64,000 bases of DNA, from the NCBI GenBank assembly GCA_050084515.1, contig CM114271.1, positions 7,378,001 through 7,442,000 on the forward strand. Reading direction: 5' to 3'. The position numbers and the translations under genes were made by a program. Shown here piece by piece: positions 1-9,120 of the stretch. Position 1 is the stretch's first letter; the number at the start of each line of letters is the position of its first letter. The stretch comes from Blasia pusilla (Eukaryota; Marchantiophyta; Marchantiopsida; Blasiales). The notes below the pieces were generated by a model. The model did not search any database. It saw nothing but the letters and a program-made list of their open reading frames with translations, and had not been told where the DNA came from.

Positions 1-405
1 TATGCTCATTAAGTAGTGCCTGTCGTAGCCTTGTGACCAAAAACCCCACGCCCTGGTTGGATGGTGCTTGAGACCGGGATGGGTGTAGAGAGAGAAGCAA
101 GTGAAGAAGGTACCATATGAGAGGAGGGAGACAGTCTCATATAGTATGAGTGCGAGAGAGAGACTGTACTCATTAAGTAGTGCCTGACGTAGCCTTGCGA
201 CCATAAACCCCGCCCTCTGGTTGGACGGTGCTTGAGACTGGGATGGGCGTAGAGAGAGAAGCAAGTGAAGAAGGTACCATATGAGAGAGAGAGAGACAGT
301 CTCATATAGTATGAGTGCGAGAGAGAGACTCTACTCATTAAGTAGTGCCTGTCGTAGCCTTGCGACCATAGACCCCGCGCCCTGGTTGGACGGTGTGTTT
401 AGAGG

Positions 406-410
<5 letters not shown>
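1..410 (-). repeat. Tandem LINE-tail repeat, about 164-bp unit
   Basis: Three successive units start with the motif ctcattaagtagtgcctg at 5, 169 and 334, giving a period of 164-165 bp. Each unit also holds a GGTTGGA(T/C)GGTG segment, a GGTACCATATGAG segment and a short GAGAGA run. The reverse complement of the same unit is the 3' untranslated end of the LINE at 51083-51240, just before its TC tract. This block is therefore a tandem array of LINE 3' ends in minus orientation. No coding potential is supported; the ORFs across it are repeat translations. Confidence 0.85.

Positions 411-468
<58 letters not shown>
411..468. repeat. (GA)n microsatellite
   Basis: Uninterrupted GA dinucleotide run of about 58 bp, joined on its left to the LINE-tail array and on its right, about 10 bp away, to the stop codon of the minus-strand HAD gene. 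Confidence 0.97.
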
Positions 469-470
<2 letters not shown>

Positions 471-477
471 TTTCAGG

Positions 478-3400
478 CTATTTCAACTTTGTGCAAAAGT
501 CAGGTAGATCCACCACGTGTACCCGAGGAATTGCAGCAGCTGAGACCCTTTCTTTCTCAGTGTTATAACCCCATGAAGCTGAGTAGATATGCAATATGAC
601 AGCATTTGAAGACACGATCACAAACGAGCGAAATGGAGATGGGTTAATTAGACTTCTCTGTGCCACAAACTACAAAGCTGCCTATTATCAAACAATCTTA
701 GAACTTGGATTCTTTCTGATTACTAGTGATTACTCTAGCTAAAGTCTTCCTATCTCTAACGTAAGCATTCATCAATCAATGAGAATAGTTAAATGGAATT
801 GCATGTATGGAGATAGGACGTACCTAGATACAGGTTCCAACTGTCCAATTCAGAATCTTTTATAACATTCTGGAGAGTGGCGAGCCGATCTTCTACAAAG
901 CTGCAGCAAGGGATTAAATCAATATATATATTCTGCCCTAAAATATTCTGCTTGACTGATCTAGTTAATCCATAAAGTTCTCTGTCATAAACGGCAGTTC
1001 ATCAGAGACTTACTGTAGAGTCATGCCCTGATGCTCAGGACGGGCTTGTAGCTGCTTCAAAATCTCTACTTTCGGCCTGTTGCCATACAAACATGTACAC
1101 CCACTTCTTTATGAGAGCTGAGATCCTAAGATATCATTCACATCAAACAAAGCATTGAAACATTCCTACTGTAGTTGGAGTTACATTCCACCTGCTTCGT
1201 TTATGTGCTTAACAAGCATTATACATATTTCCAAATTCAAAGGATGATAAAAAGAGCAGCAGATTGTATCACTCTAATCAAATTGTTTCCACATCATTTT
1301 TCGTACCAATGCTTATTTCCTAATTGTCTTGTTTACTGATGCACCGTAGGACCAAATTGGATACCATTACATGAAAGTCGATCTGCACATCCAATTCTTT
1401 TAAATAAGTCACAGTTCTACATTTAGACAATTATAGAGAGAGATGAATAAGCCCACCCTGAGCCCAATCCATATATATGTTCAGGAGGAATCTCCACTCC
1501 AGCAATCTCTTTGAGCAGCAAAGCAGCAAATCGTGCCTGGAACAGGATATCAAGAGTGACGACAATTTCAATGAGAATAATTCAAAGCCCATTGAGGAAA
1601 AGTATGAGGCATCCATCCTCCTACTATGTCGGAACCCAAAGCAAGCATAAAAATTAAGGCAAAGGGAGCTCCTGACAAGTTTGGAGCACTACCCAGCTTT
1701 GGCCTACCTGCTTGGTTGTAACAATGTACAAGGATGAAGTTGCAAATTTAATTGCATCTCCTGTTCCTGGATAGAACCTGCCAATGCAGTAACCATATTG
1801 CATGTTGAGGCCAGGCTCATGTTGGTGCAAGGTCATTGTTTTGCTCCCAATAATTGTCTCTCACTGGATGCACTACATATTTCCTGCTAACCAACCTTTC
1901 AACAATCTCCACATCCATCCATATGCTTCCATGCTAATCCAAACCATCCAAACTGTTTTTCGTCTCACTATTACCAGTCAGCTTGGGCAAATTCAAGAGA
2001 ACCTCACATTCTCTTCATACCTACATAAACCCATCAACCTGTCGAGGAGCAGTGCCCTGCCGGAAGGTAATTTCTCAAACGAAGCACATTCTAACATTAC
2101 ATTCCTGACAACAGTATGTAGTGTCACCTATTTGCTTTGATCCAGCCGCTCAGATCTTGTGAGATCCAGTTGTCCCTAATTTCTGCAAACAGCTCCACGA
2201 GATGCTCTTTGTTTTCCTCGCGCCAGTGCTTCTTCAGCTGGGGCATAATTGTCGCCCATGATTCCAAAATCTCCTGAATAGTGAGATGCTTACTGACCTG
2301 AATTGGTCAACATGCTGTACCCGTTATTTCCTTCTGATGCTAAAACCGCCGCAACAAGTCATAGACAACAAATTCACTGGCGGTTAGAATCGAAGAAATG
2401 GACATCGGCTCTAGGCATTAGCCAGAATGCACAACCGGACTTCTTGTTCTTACTGCTGAATTTTGGTCATGAGGCCGCTTGAGCTCCAGCAACAGGCGCA
2501 CCAGCAAGACGTTTTCATACCCTGTCTCCACCACTGGTCGAACCTAAAAAACATCATGACGAGGGACTCAGACAAAAAATCAACTACCCACATTTCAATT
2601 TGTGTGCGCGCTGAGTCCGATTGGCGCTGCTGACATCTTCGACCGACAGCTCGAGAGAATCCCTTCTTCACCTACGACGGCATGCACACTGGGACTCTGT
2701 AGGCTCAGATGAGCCAAACAACAGCAGGGTAAGGGATCTCGACAGAAAAATAATCGCTTCAACTTGTCAGGTTTCAATTAGTGTGTATGGACAGTGGTTT
2801 CCTTTTTCTGTAGGCTCAGATGAACCACAAAACATCAAGGTAAGGGACTCGCACTGAAAATAAGCTCTTTAACTACTCTAGTTTCAATTCGTGTGTACGC
2901 CCACCAGCGTCCTTTCCCTGTAGGATCAGACGAGCGATCAGATACAGCCCAAGGTTACCGAGCTACAGATAATGTGGGAGGACAAAAAGAGGAGCGCTTA
3001 CCGTTTGCATGCTGTCGAGAATCCATGACTCGACACTGCCATCCACACCAACAAAGAGCTCGGGCCATCGATATTTTGCTGCCTACAAAGCGCTTAACTT
3101 GTAACTTAGTACTTTCTATATCACGAATGCACTGATCTCTCATCAAAACCCACTTGAATCATCGCTGAATTAGCTTCATGCGTGTCAGATCAGATGTTGA
3201 GCAATTTGCACCCCTATCAATCGTGATTCGTGATCACAATTGATATCCTTCCATTGAAGTATGCTCACTGGAGAGACACTGTAGCCGTCAGACAGAACTT
3301 ACTGTGCTGGACGAATCCCTGCGCGACTCCTTGCTTTCCCACGCCATTCACGGAATACATTGCCGCTCCATGTCCCACAGAGTTCCTTTCCCAAAATCCC

Positions 3401-3739
3401 AGAACACTAGAGACTAACCCACCTCTGCAGACCTCGATTTCCATGCAGACTAAATGAAGAAGACTACAAATTTCTCAAATCAAAATATGCCATGCCAAAC
3501 GTCTCTCTCGGTGCTACGCCACTGTGAAGGCCACTCGCTCGCAACGACAATCGCATCTACGCTGCAGACAATTCTGACTCGAAATTGAGCTATACTACAC
3601 ACTCTGAAAAGTACCCTCAAGCGCTCGGCCCCAGAGAATGATTTTCGAAGGCAAAACCCACCTTGAGAGCAGACTTGGCGCTCTCACCACAACTGTCGCA
3701 GAGGACTCCATCAAAGTCCAGCGCATACAGGTGCCCCAT
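478..3739 (-). CDS. HAD-superfamily hydrolase-like protein (At2g45990-type), 9 exons
   Basis: I assembled this gene from nine exons: 3739-3662, 3082-3002, 2543-2454, 2297-2128, 1777-1708, 1536-1457, 1076-1014, 900-824 and 578-478. All introns are GT-AG and all phases join, giving 810 nt and 269 residues. The start is the ATG at 3739 in MGHLYALDFDGVLCDS. HAD motifs are visible in order: motif I D8-x-D10 (DFDGV), motif II around T160 (YIVTTKQ), motif III K192 (GPKVEIL) and motif IV E214-D215 (FVEDR). Conserved family blocks include RPVVETGYENVLLVRLLLE, IYGLGSG and SWGYNTEKER near the C-terminus. The match to the plant At2g45990 family runs the whole length by my recall; that family is HAD-like with unknown substrate, and its database label as an rRNA methyltransferase is not supported by these motifs. 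The gene appears intact. Its 3' untranslated region would have to run into the adjacent microsatellite and LINE tails. Confidence 0.93.
2693..2945. repeat. Imperfect tandem repeat in intron 2 of the HAD gene
   Basis: The motif gtaggctcagatga recurs at 2699 and 2810, and as gtaggatcagacga at 2930, spacing 111 and 120 bp. Units share a following ag(g)gtaagg(g)a block and a tttcaattNgtgtg block. It lies entirely within intron 2 (2544-3001) of the minus-strand HAD gene. Confidence 0.75.
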
Positions 3740-4475
3740 GCTGCGGCTCTTCTTCTTAATTGGACGTTGTCTGGCTCCTGTCCCTGCGCTGGATGGTATT
3801 TTTTGTATACACCTAGACGAAACTGACCCTCCTCTCAGTTTTGCCCTCCGCTGAGCGATCTATGCCCGTTGTGGGTGTACAGCATTGGACAGAAGCATCT
3901 GGCACAGAATCGTTTCTGCCGCTGAGTAGGTCTGCTGCAAGTCCATAAAACTAAGTCCGGATTCTAGTAAGGAAGGAGAGAAAAGGACTGCTATGGGCGC
4001 TGCTAAGTAGACTTTTCTCAGCTGACAAGTAGTTCTGCTGGGAGTCTGGTAAGCTGAGACAGGACTCATAAAAGAGACTGAACTCATTAAGTAGTGCCTG
4101 GGACTATGAGAGGGATTCACTTTGTCGATTCCTGTGCAGTAGATGAAATGATGGACGAACACGTGTGATCCGAATCGAGATGTTTCTTTGTTGGAGTGCT
4201 TTAGCTCTACTGGTGATGTGGCGTCGCCGCGTGGCTCGGCGGGATGGGGAGAAAGTAATGTGGACGACACGTGGGTGGATCTACTCCTCTTCATTGATAG
4301 ATTGATTTATTACGGCCTCGGTTTAAAATGATGTCTTATGCCCGGCCATCTTGTATCCCGAGGCTACGTCCACGTGGCTAAAAGTATTGCGTGGATTATT
4401 TTTCCACCGTAGGATCATTTCACAACGGATTAGAACTCACCCGTTTTGGTCCATTGTAATTAGTGAAGGTAATAT
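3740..4475. other. Upstream region of the HAD gene, no gene seen
   Basis: This stretch must hold the 5' untranslated region and promoter of the minus-strand HAD gene. No clear TATA element or other gene was identified. A short stray copy of the LINE-tail motif (ctcattaagtagtgcctg) is present at 4083-4100. Confidence 0.5.
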
Positions 4476-5996
4476 GTGGTTTTACACGTCCCGAGGGTAG
4501 CACATGCTTCATTTGAAGGGTTCATTATGTTGTCTATTGCTTGGGAGAGTGGATTTCATGTACAAAGAGAGATGCACTATTCCATGCGGGATTTTCTTAT
4601 CCGTGCTGATCTCTACATGACGAGGGAGTCTGAGGTGGTGGTAGCGGATGTTGTAGTGACGGATCCTACGCGGGAGGCGCTGCGAGCCCAAATGGTAGCA
4701 CAAGGGAGATTGTTACAAGGAGCGGTGGCGGCGGCGGCGAAGACCCACATTTAGAGTCGACTTCATGACGGACATCGATTTATCCCCCTATGTCGCAACC
4801 CTCATGACCAAACGAGTGCCAAAGCAGAACATCGGAACATTAGCGGGCTCACGCTAAGATGGTTTGCGCTTTGGAGTAGTCTCGAAGAAGAGACAAGAGA
4901 CGAGACGCAAGCGAGGCTTCGCGTTTCAGATGTTGTGGTCGCGACCGAGAAACCTGGACCAAACGCGGAATAAGACTTGAAAAGAGTCGAGTCTAGAAAA
5001 TGGGTTGCCAAAGGAAGGAATCCGGATTTGGAACGTCACTAACGTTTGAGAGTTTCCGACTGTATTTATAACCATAACTTTTAGCTCCAAGATGCGTTTG
5101 GATTAAAAAAGAGTGCGTTAGAAGGCTTATGGAAAGCCGGTTCAAACGCACTAAAGATCTTTGCAAACGCATAAGCAGCGGCTGAGAAAAAACCCAGAAA
5201 CGACTATAAGTAGAGTCGGGTTGAGGGTCACAATGAAGGGCCCGACCCTCTTTTTCCAAAGGGGGGGGGGTTATTGGAGAACCAGAAGTACTTGTAAGGG
5301 GGAAGGTCTCCGAGAGTGCTTGGAACTCGAACCCCAATTTGGGCGCCATGGGGCGGCTCAAGGGCATGGAACGGATCGAGAGTTTGGGGTTGGGTTGGAA
5401 AACCTGAACCAAGTCTATGGAGGCAATTTTGGACATCCCTCTTGGATTTCACCCCGCGACTCAATTACTTGGGTCTCGGTTTGGAACTCGCATGAAGTCC
5501 GTTGAACATTTGGGATCGCTAGGCACGCAAGTACCGTTTTAGGTTCCTGGACTAATCAAGAAGTCTATTCCAAGTCTTGAAGGACTTGCCATGTTTTGGA
5601 AACTAGGAATTAAGGAAGGTTGAGCTTGATGAGACGCCAAGTTGAGAACTCGTTGGGTTGGAACGTTGATTGGCCTAGACCCGACTAACGAGAGTGCGTG
5701 TTTAGGTGCAGATCGGCGATGAGATCGTGTCCTATTGAACGTACGCTTCCGCAACACTAAAGATTGACGTTCAAGGAGAGTAGGGGCGCGACACCCTAGC
5801 CATTGAGATGTACGGGGCGATGGGGGAGAGGTTTGATTCATTCCTTACGGATTGCGCCCATCATCTCCAGTTGAGAAATGGGTTGTCCTTAGCCACTGCG
5901 ATACTTTATTGTAGGCAACGGGTTTCCATAACTTTGCAGCGCGCCCAGGAAAATGGGCTTGCGGCGGGCTCAGACGGTTGGAGACGCCAATGCTAG
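4476..5996 (+). pseudogene. Endonuclease-like ORF of a retroelement type, split by a solo LTR
   Basis: The reading frame from 4476 has one TAG at about 4752, reaches the target-site duplication at 4786-4790, is broken by a solo LTR, and resumes in the same frame at 5799 to the stop at 5996. The insertion (LTR plus duplicated 5 bp) is 1008 bp, a multiple of three. Visible segments are WESGFHVQREMHYS, IRADLYMT, VADVVVTDPTRE before the LTR, and AIEMYGAMGERF and LYCRQRVSITLQRAQ after it. The order HRE..., ADL..., DVxVTDP, then FxPLxxExxG resembles a restriction-endonuclease-like C-terminal module I recall from reverse-transcriptase-like ORFs of algae and invertebrates. That assignment rests on memory of the family. 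No RT domain was found upstream, so this is at best a 5'-truncated remnant. Confidence 0.55.
4791..5793 (+). mobile_element. Solo LTR, 1003 bp, TSD CCCTA
   Basis: The element begins TGTCGCAACCC and ends GCGCGACA, so it has the TG...CA termini of an LTR. The 5-bp sequence CCCTA occurs immediately before (4786-4790) and after (5794-5798), as expected for a target-site duplication. No internal retrotransposon sequence is attached. A closely similar copy with its own duplication lies at 62662-63665. Together these support two solo LTRs left by recombination between the LTRs of full elements. ORFs inside are not genes. Strand is arbitrary. Confidence 0.9.
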
Positions 5997-6760
5997 AGGC
6001 CCACTTAGTAGTAGTCATAGTTCTCTAGGTGTTGCTGATATTGTCTCTGTTGTCGGTGATTTTGGTCGTTAGGGGGGAATGCCCCCTTCTTTCTCCTCGG
6101 GGCCGGTTCCGGCCTCTTGAGGTCTACTTTTTGGGTCTCCATGCCCCCTCTTTTGTATCGTGATGGGTTTCCCATCCTTTTTCTTCATATATATATTTTT
6201 ATATTCTTCTTTGAAGGCCCTTTGAAGGAGATCATTTTTACGTTGCGGATCTTTACTACGCCTCGTTATTAGGTCTCGGATCTTCAGTTGCCACAAGTGG
6301 TCTTCACTGTCCCTCATTGTTGTTGTTTCTTTTTCCTTAGTGTTGCAGCGTGCTGACACGGATGGTCTCTCCCAAGGTTCAGGGAGTTTTTCTGGGGGAA
6401 CCAGTGAGTTACCGGTCTTTGGCGTCCGGGGTCAGATTTTTGGAAAATCCGATCGGTAATAATTGGCTGTTTTGGAAGTAGGCGGTAAATTTCTGCTGAT
6501 GTAATTTTACTACAGTAAATTTCTGAATATTTTAATATTTAAACGGCAAGTTTCCTATTCATTTGGAAGGCCCGATAAATATCCGGAAAACTCTTAATAT
6601 AGTCGGAAAAATTTTCTCGGCCTCTTGTGGATACATTTATCCTTTAGGAACTTCATTGTGCAACAATCCTCTCCAAAGTCCGCAAACCTCTCCTAAGCCC
6701 AAACTTTCCAAAGTCTTCAGAATTCGGCCCTCATCTCCAAAATCTCACCTCTCTTCTTAA
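5997..6760. other. No gene recognised
   Basis: Intergenic stretch with an AT-rich second half. A 96-codon minus-strand ORF at 6069-6359 is rich in K, R and E, but I see no domain or homology I can name in it. Confidence 0.4.
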
Positions 6761-6761
6761 A

Positions 6762-6928
6762 ACTTCCTTGGCAAGATTTGAACCTGGCAGGCCTCCCACC
6801 ACTTGGGAGCCAAGGATCATCCAAGTTTCTCAGGTCCTCACTCCTTCTATCCCCACATTCGCAATTTCACATCCTTGATAGGAATTGAACCTGGCAAGGC
6901 TTCCCACCATTTGGGAACCAAGGATCCA
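6762..6928 (-). repeat. Two tRNA-derived SINE-like units
   Basis: On the minus strand two units carry a pol III B-box-like GGTTCAAATC (6784-6775) and GGTTCAATTCC (6891-6881). Each is preceded, at roughly tRNA spacing, by an A-box-like stretch, TGGCTCCCAAGTGG (6812-6799) and TGGTTCCCAAATGG (6920-6907). The units repeat each other with a period of about 107 bp. This is what a tRNA-derived SINE head looks like. No cloverleaf was found, so it is not called a tRNA gene. Confidence 0.45.
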
Positions 6929-7022
6929 ACCCCTTCATAGTACATTAAAGTTTTTATCACAAAATCTTTAATGTATTACAAAATGGACCCTAACGTCTCA
7001 CCTCTCCCTCCCTCCCTACCTA

Positions 7023-9120
7023 CTAAACATCTGAAACTAGTGCATTTGGAGAATCTTCTACAATTGCAACCTCTACTATGGTGTCCACATCATTCACATA
7101 TCTCTCTAGGTTAGCATACACATACCTAAAGTGTGCAAAGTTTTTCCAAAGCACTACTGATTCAACCAATAGATCCTCATAGTCAACAATCTTCCCCTCC
7201 AAGGCTATCCTAAGAACAACATCTAAATGCTTACTCAATAATCTATTATGACACTTTGTCTTTGTCATATTCTGCACAGAGAATGCACTCTCACAAATCG
7301 CAGTACTCACACATTGCACCTTAGCAATGTTGGCTAATACTAGCAAATTTTGAGAACTTACATTGCAAGGATGGGCTCCAATTTACCATTGTTTAGAGAT
7401 CTCAAAAGTTCATGTCTTTCCATTCTGTTGTGGCCATGAGCTTAAATAACTGAAACTCTTGTTTCACATCTCTTGAGTTCACAACAACAAGTTGCAAATG
7501 ACTCTTGAGAGGAGCATCCCTTCCAAAATGTGCACAAAGATCATCTACATCCTTACAACCCCAACTGTTCAATCTACTAGCCTAGAGGGCAAATGCAAAA
7601 GGGATTCATAATCCTCATTGGACCAATCAGATTATTGTCCTTGAATCGATTTTGTAAGGCCGCACATATATTGTCAGCATAACTCCTGTGGAAAGTTAGA
7701 GCAGCCTGCAAATCTTTTCCAGTATGATCCCTCAACATTTCAATGTTGCGGTACTTTCTACCCCTAATCTCAGATTGCAATCGTTTCAAATATCCTCGAG
7801 GAGGTTTAGAATCATGTAAGAGATGATAACCTATTGCCTCAGAGAATGTAGAAGCATTCAAGTCATGATTCTCCATCATAAAGTTCATTGTAATGGAGGC
7901 TAAATCAGAATTCACAGTACTACCAATGGTACTAACATCTACAAACTTATATTGGAATACCTTACTCAAGTTAGCAAATATAAATAAGATATCTGCCAAA
8001 AAGAACAATTGATAGATCATTTCAAATTATCTTAACTTATCGTACATATTAGCAACATTACCATCGTCTTCGGAGCGGGAAATATCCCTGAAATATGTGA
8101 GGACAGACTCTAACCAGTCACACAAAGTAGTCACGGCTTGCCATCGTGACAACCAGCAAATTTTGTGATATCTTTTCATCACTCTCTGAGAATCATTCAA
8201 CTTCTCCTGCAAAGCAGCAAGCCCACACTCCCTCTTTGAAGATCTCCTGAAATATTCAACTATAGCATTCAAGAGAGAGTCTATTTCTATAGATACATCT
8301 TTACACCCTAGTCCTTTGGCTCCTGTCAAAGAGCAAGGTTGGTCCTATGTGCAACGCAATGTACAGAGAGCATAAAAGGGTTTACCTTCTGCTTCAATTG
8401 ACTTGCTACTCCATTCTGACTACCTACCATAGTGGAGTCTCCGTCTGATCCAAAAGCTACCATTTTAGAACTGTCTAGTCAAGAGTCCAGGATCAACTCT
8501 ATGAGATTTTTGGTAATTGCATTAGAACACTTCTCTGGACATTGCAACAATCGTAGAAAAGAATTCTCCACTTACCCCTCTTGTAAGTAAGTTGCAAATA
8601 CCACCAGATGACCCGTTATTGAAATATCAGTAGACTCATCTATCATTATCCCAAAGAAAAGAGATTGTTGTACTTTTAAAAGAGTTCTTCTATGCAGAAC
8701 CTGACTAATGTAGTAACACATATGTGGACAACTCTTCTCATCTTGGTACAAATCTCGAGTAATGGGTGCATTTACCGACAGCAAAAACTTACACATGTTC
8801 AAAAATTTGGCAAAAGCCATTTATTCCTTCGCAATAAATAAGCACATTTAAACAATGTCAATAAGGCAGTGTCACAAGTACGATTAGAAGTGGCAATGGC
8901 CTTGTCCATGGACCTGTTTCCTACATTAGCAACCCAAGAAAGCTTCATGTGCTCATTAGATTTACCATGATCACTTAAGGCTGAAACCTTACAGTTTATA
9001 GCACCATCCCTTGCGAAAGAATTCTTGCCCTACCCCTTCCCATACAATTTACAAAATATTCTACCGGATTCTACATGGAACTCTATCCAATCAAATAAGG
9101 AGTAACAGACATCCTTCCAA
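7023..9120 (-). pseudogene. hAT-superfamily transposase remnant
   Basis: Read on the minus strand from about 9120 to 7023, the segments form one broken transposase. The N-terminal part shows a degenerate zinc-finger-like block (SALSDHGKSNEHMKL, about 8970-8930). The catalytic region has FFGIMIDESTD followed by HLVVFATYLQEG (8572-8660), typical of the hAT RNase-H fold in the ZMYM/KIAA1586-like group. Middle segments (8027-8329 and 7577-8020) and a C-terminal segment (7023-7346, with ICESAFSVQNMTKTKCHNRL) match the helical insertion and dimerisation ends. Frames shift between segments and stops interrupt. Terminal inverted repeats were not identified. Confidence 0.8.

Noticed and set aside
1431-1836. 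ATG-started ORFs of 60-61 codons on the minus strand
   Set aside because: Exon 6 of the HAD gene (1457-1536) uses a different frame from the 1431-1616 ORF, and the 1654-1836 ORF overruns the true exon 5 borders.
4802-5841. ORFs within the solo LTRs (also 62673-63666)
   Set aside because: The same ORFs appear in both LTR copies with frame changes; LTR sequence is not coding.
6762-6928. tRNA gene
   Set aside because: Only pol III box motifs are present; no cloverleaf, anticodon arm or acceptor stem could be formed.
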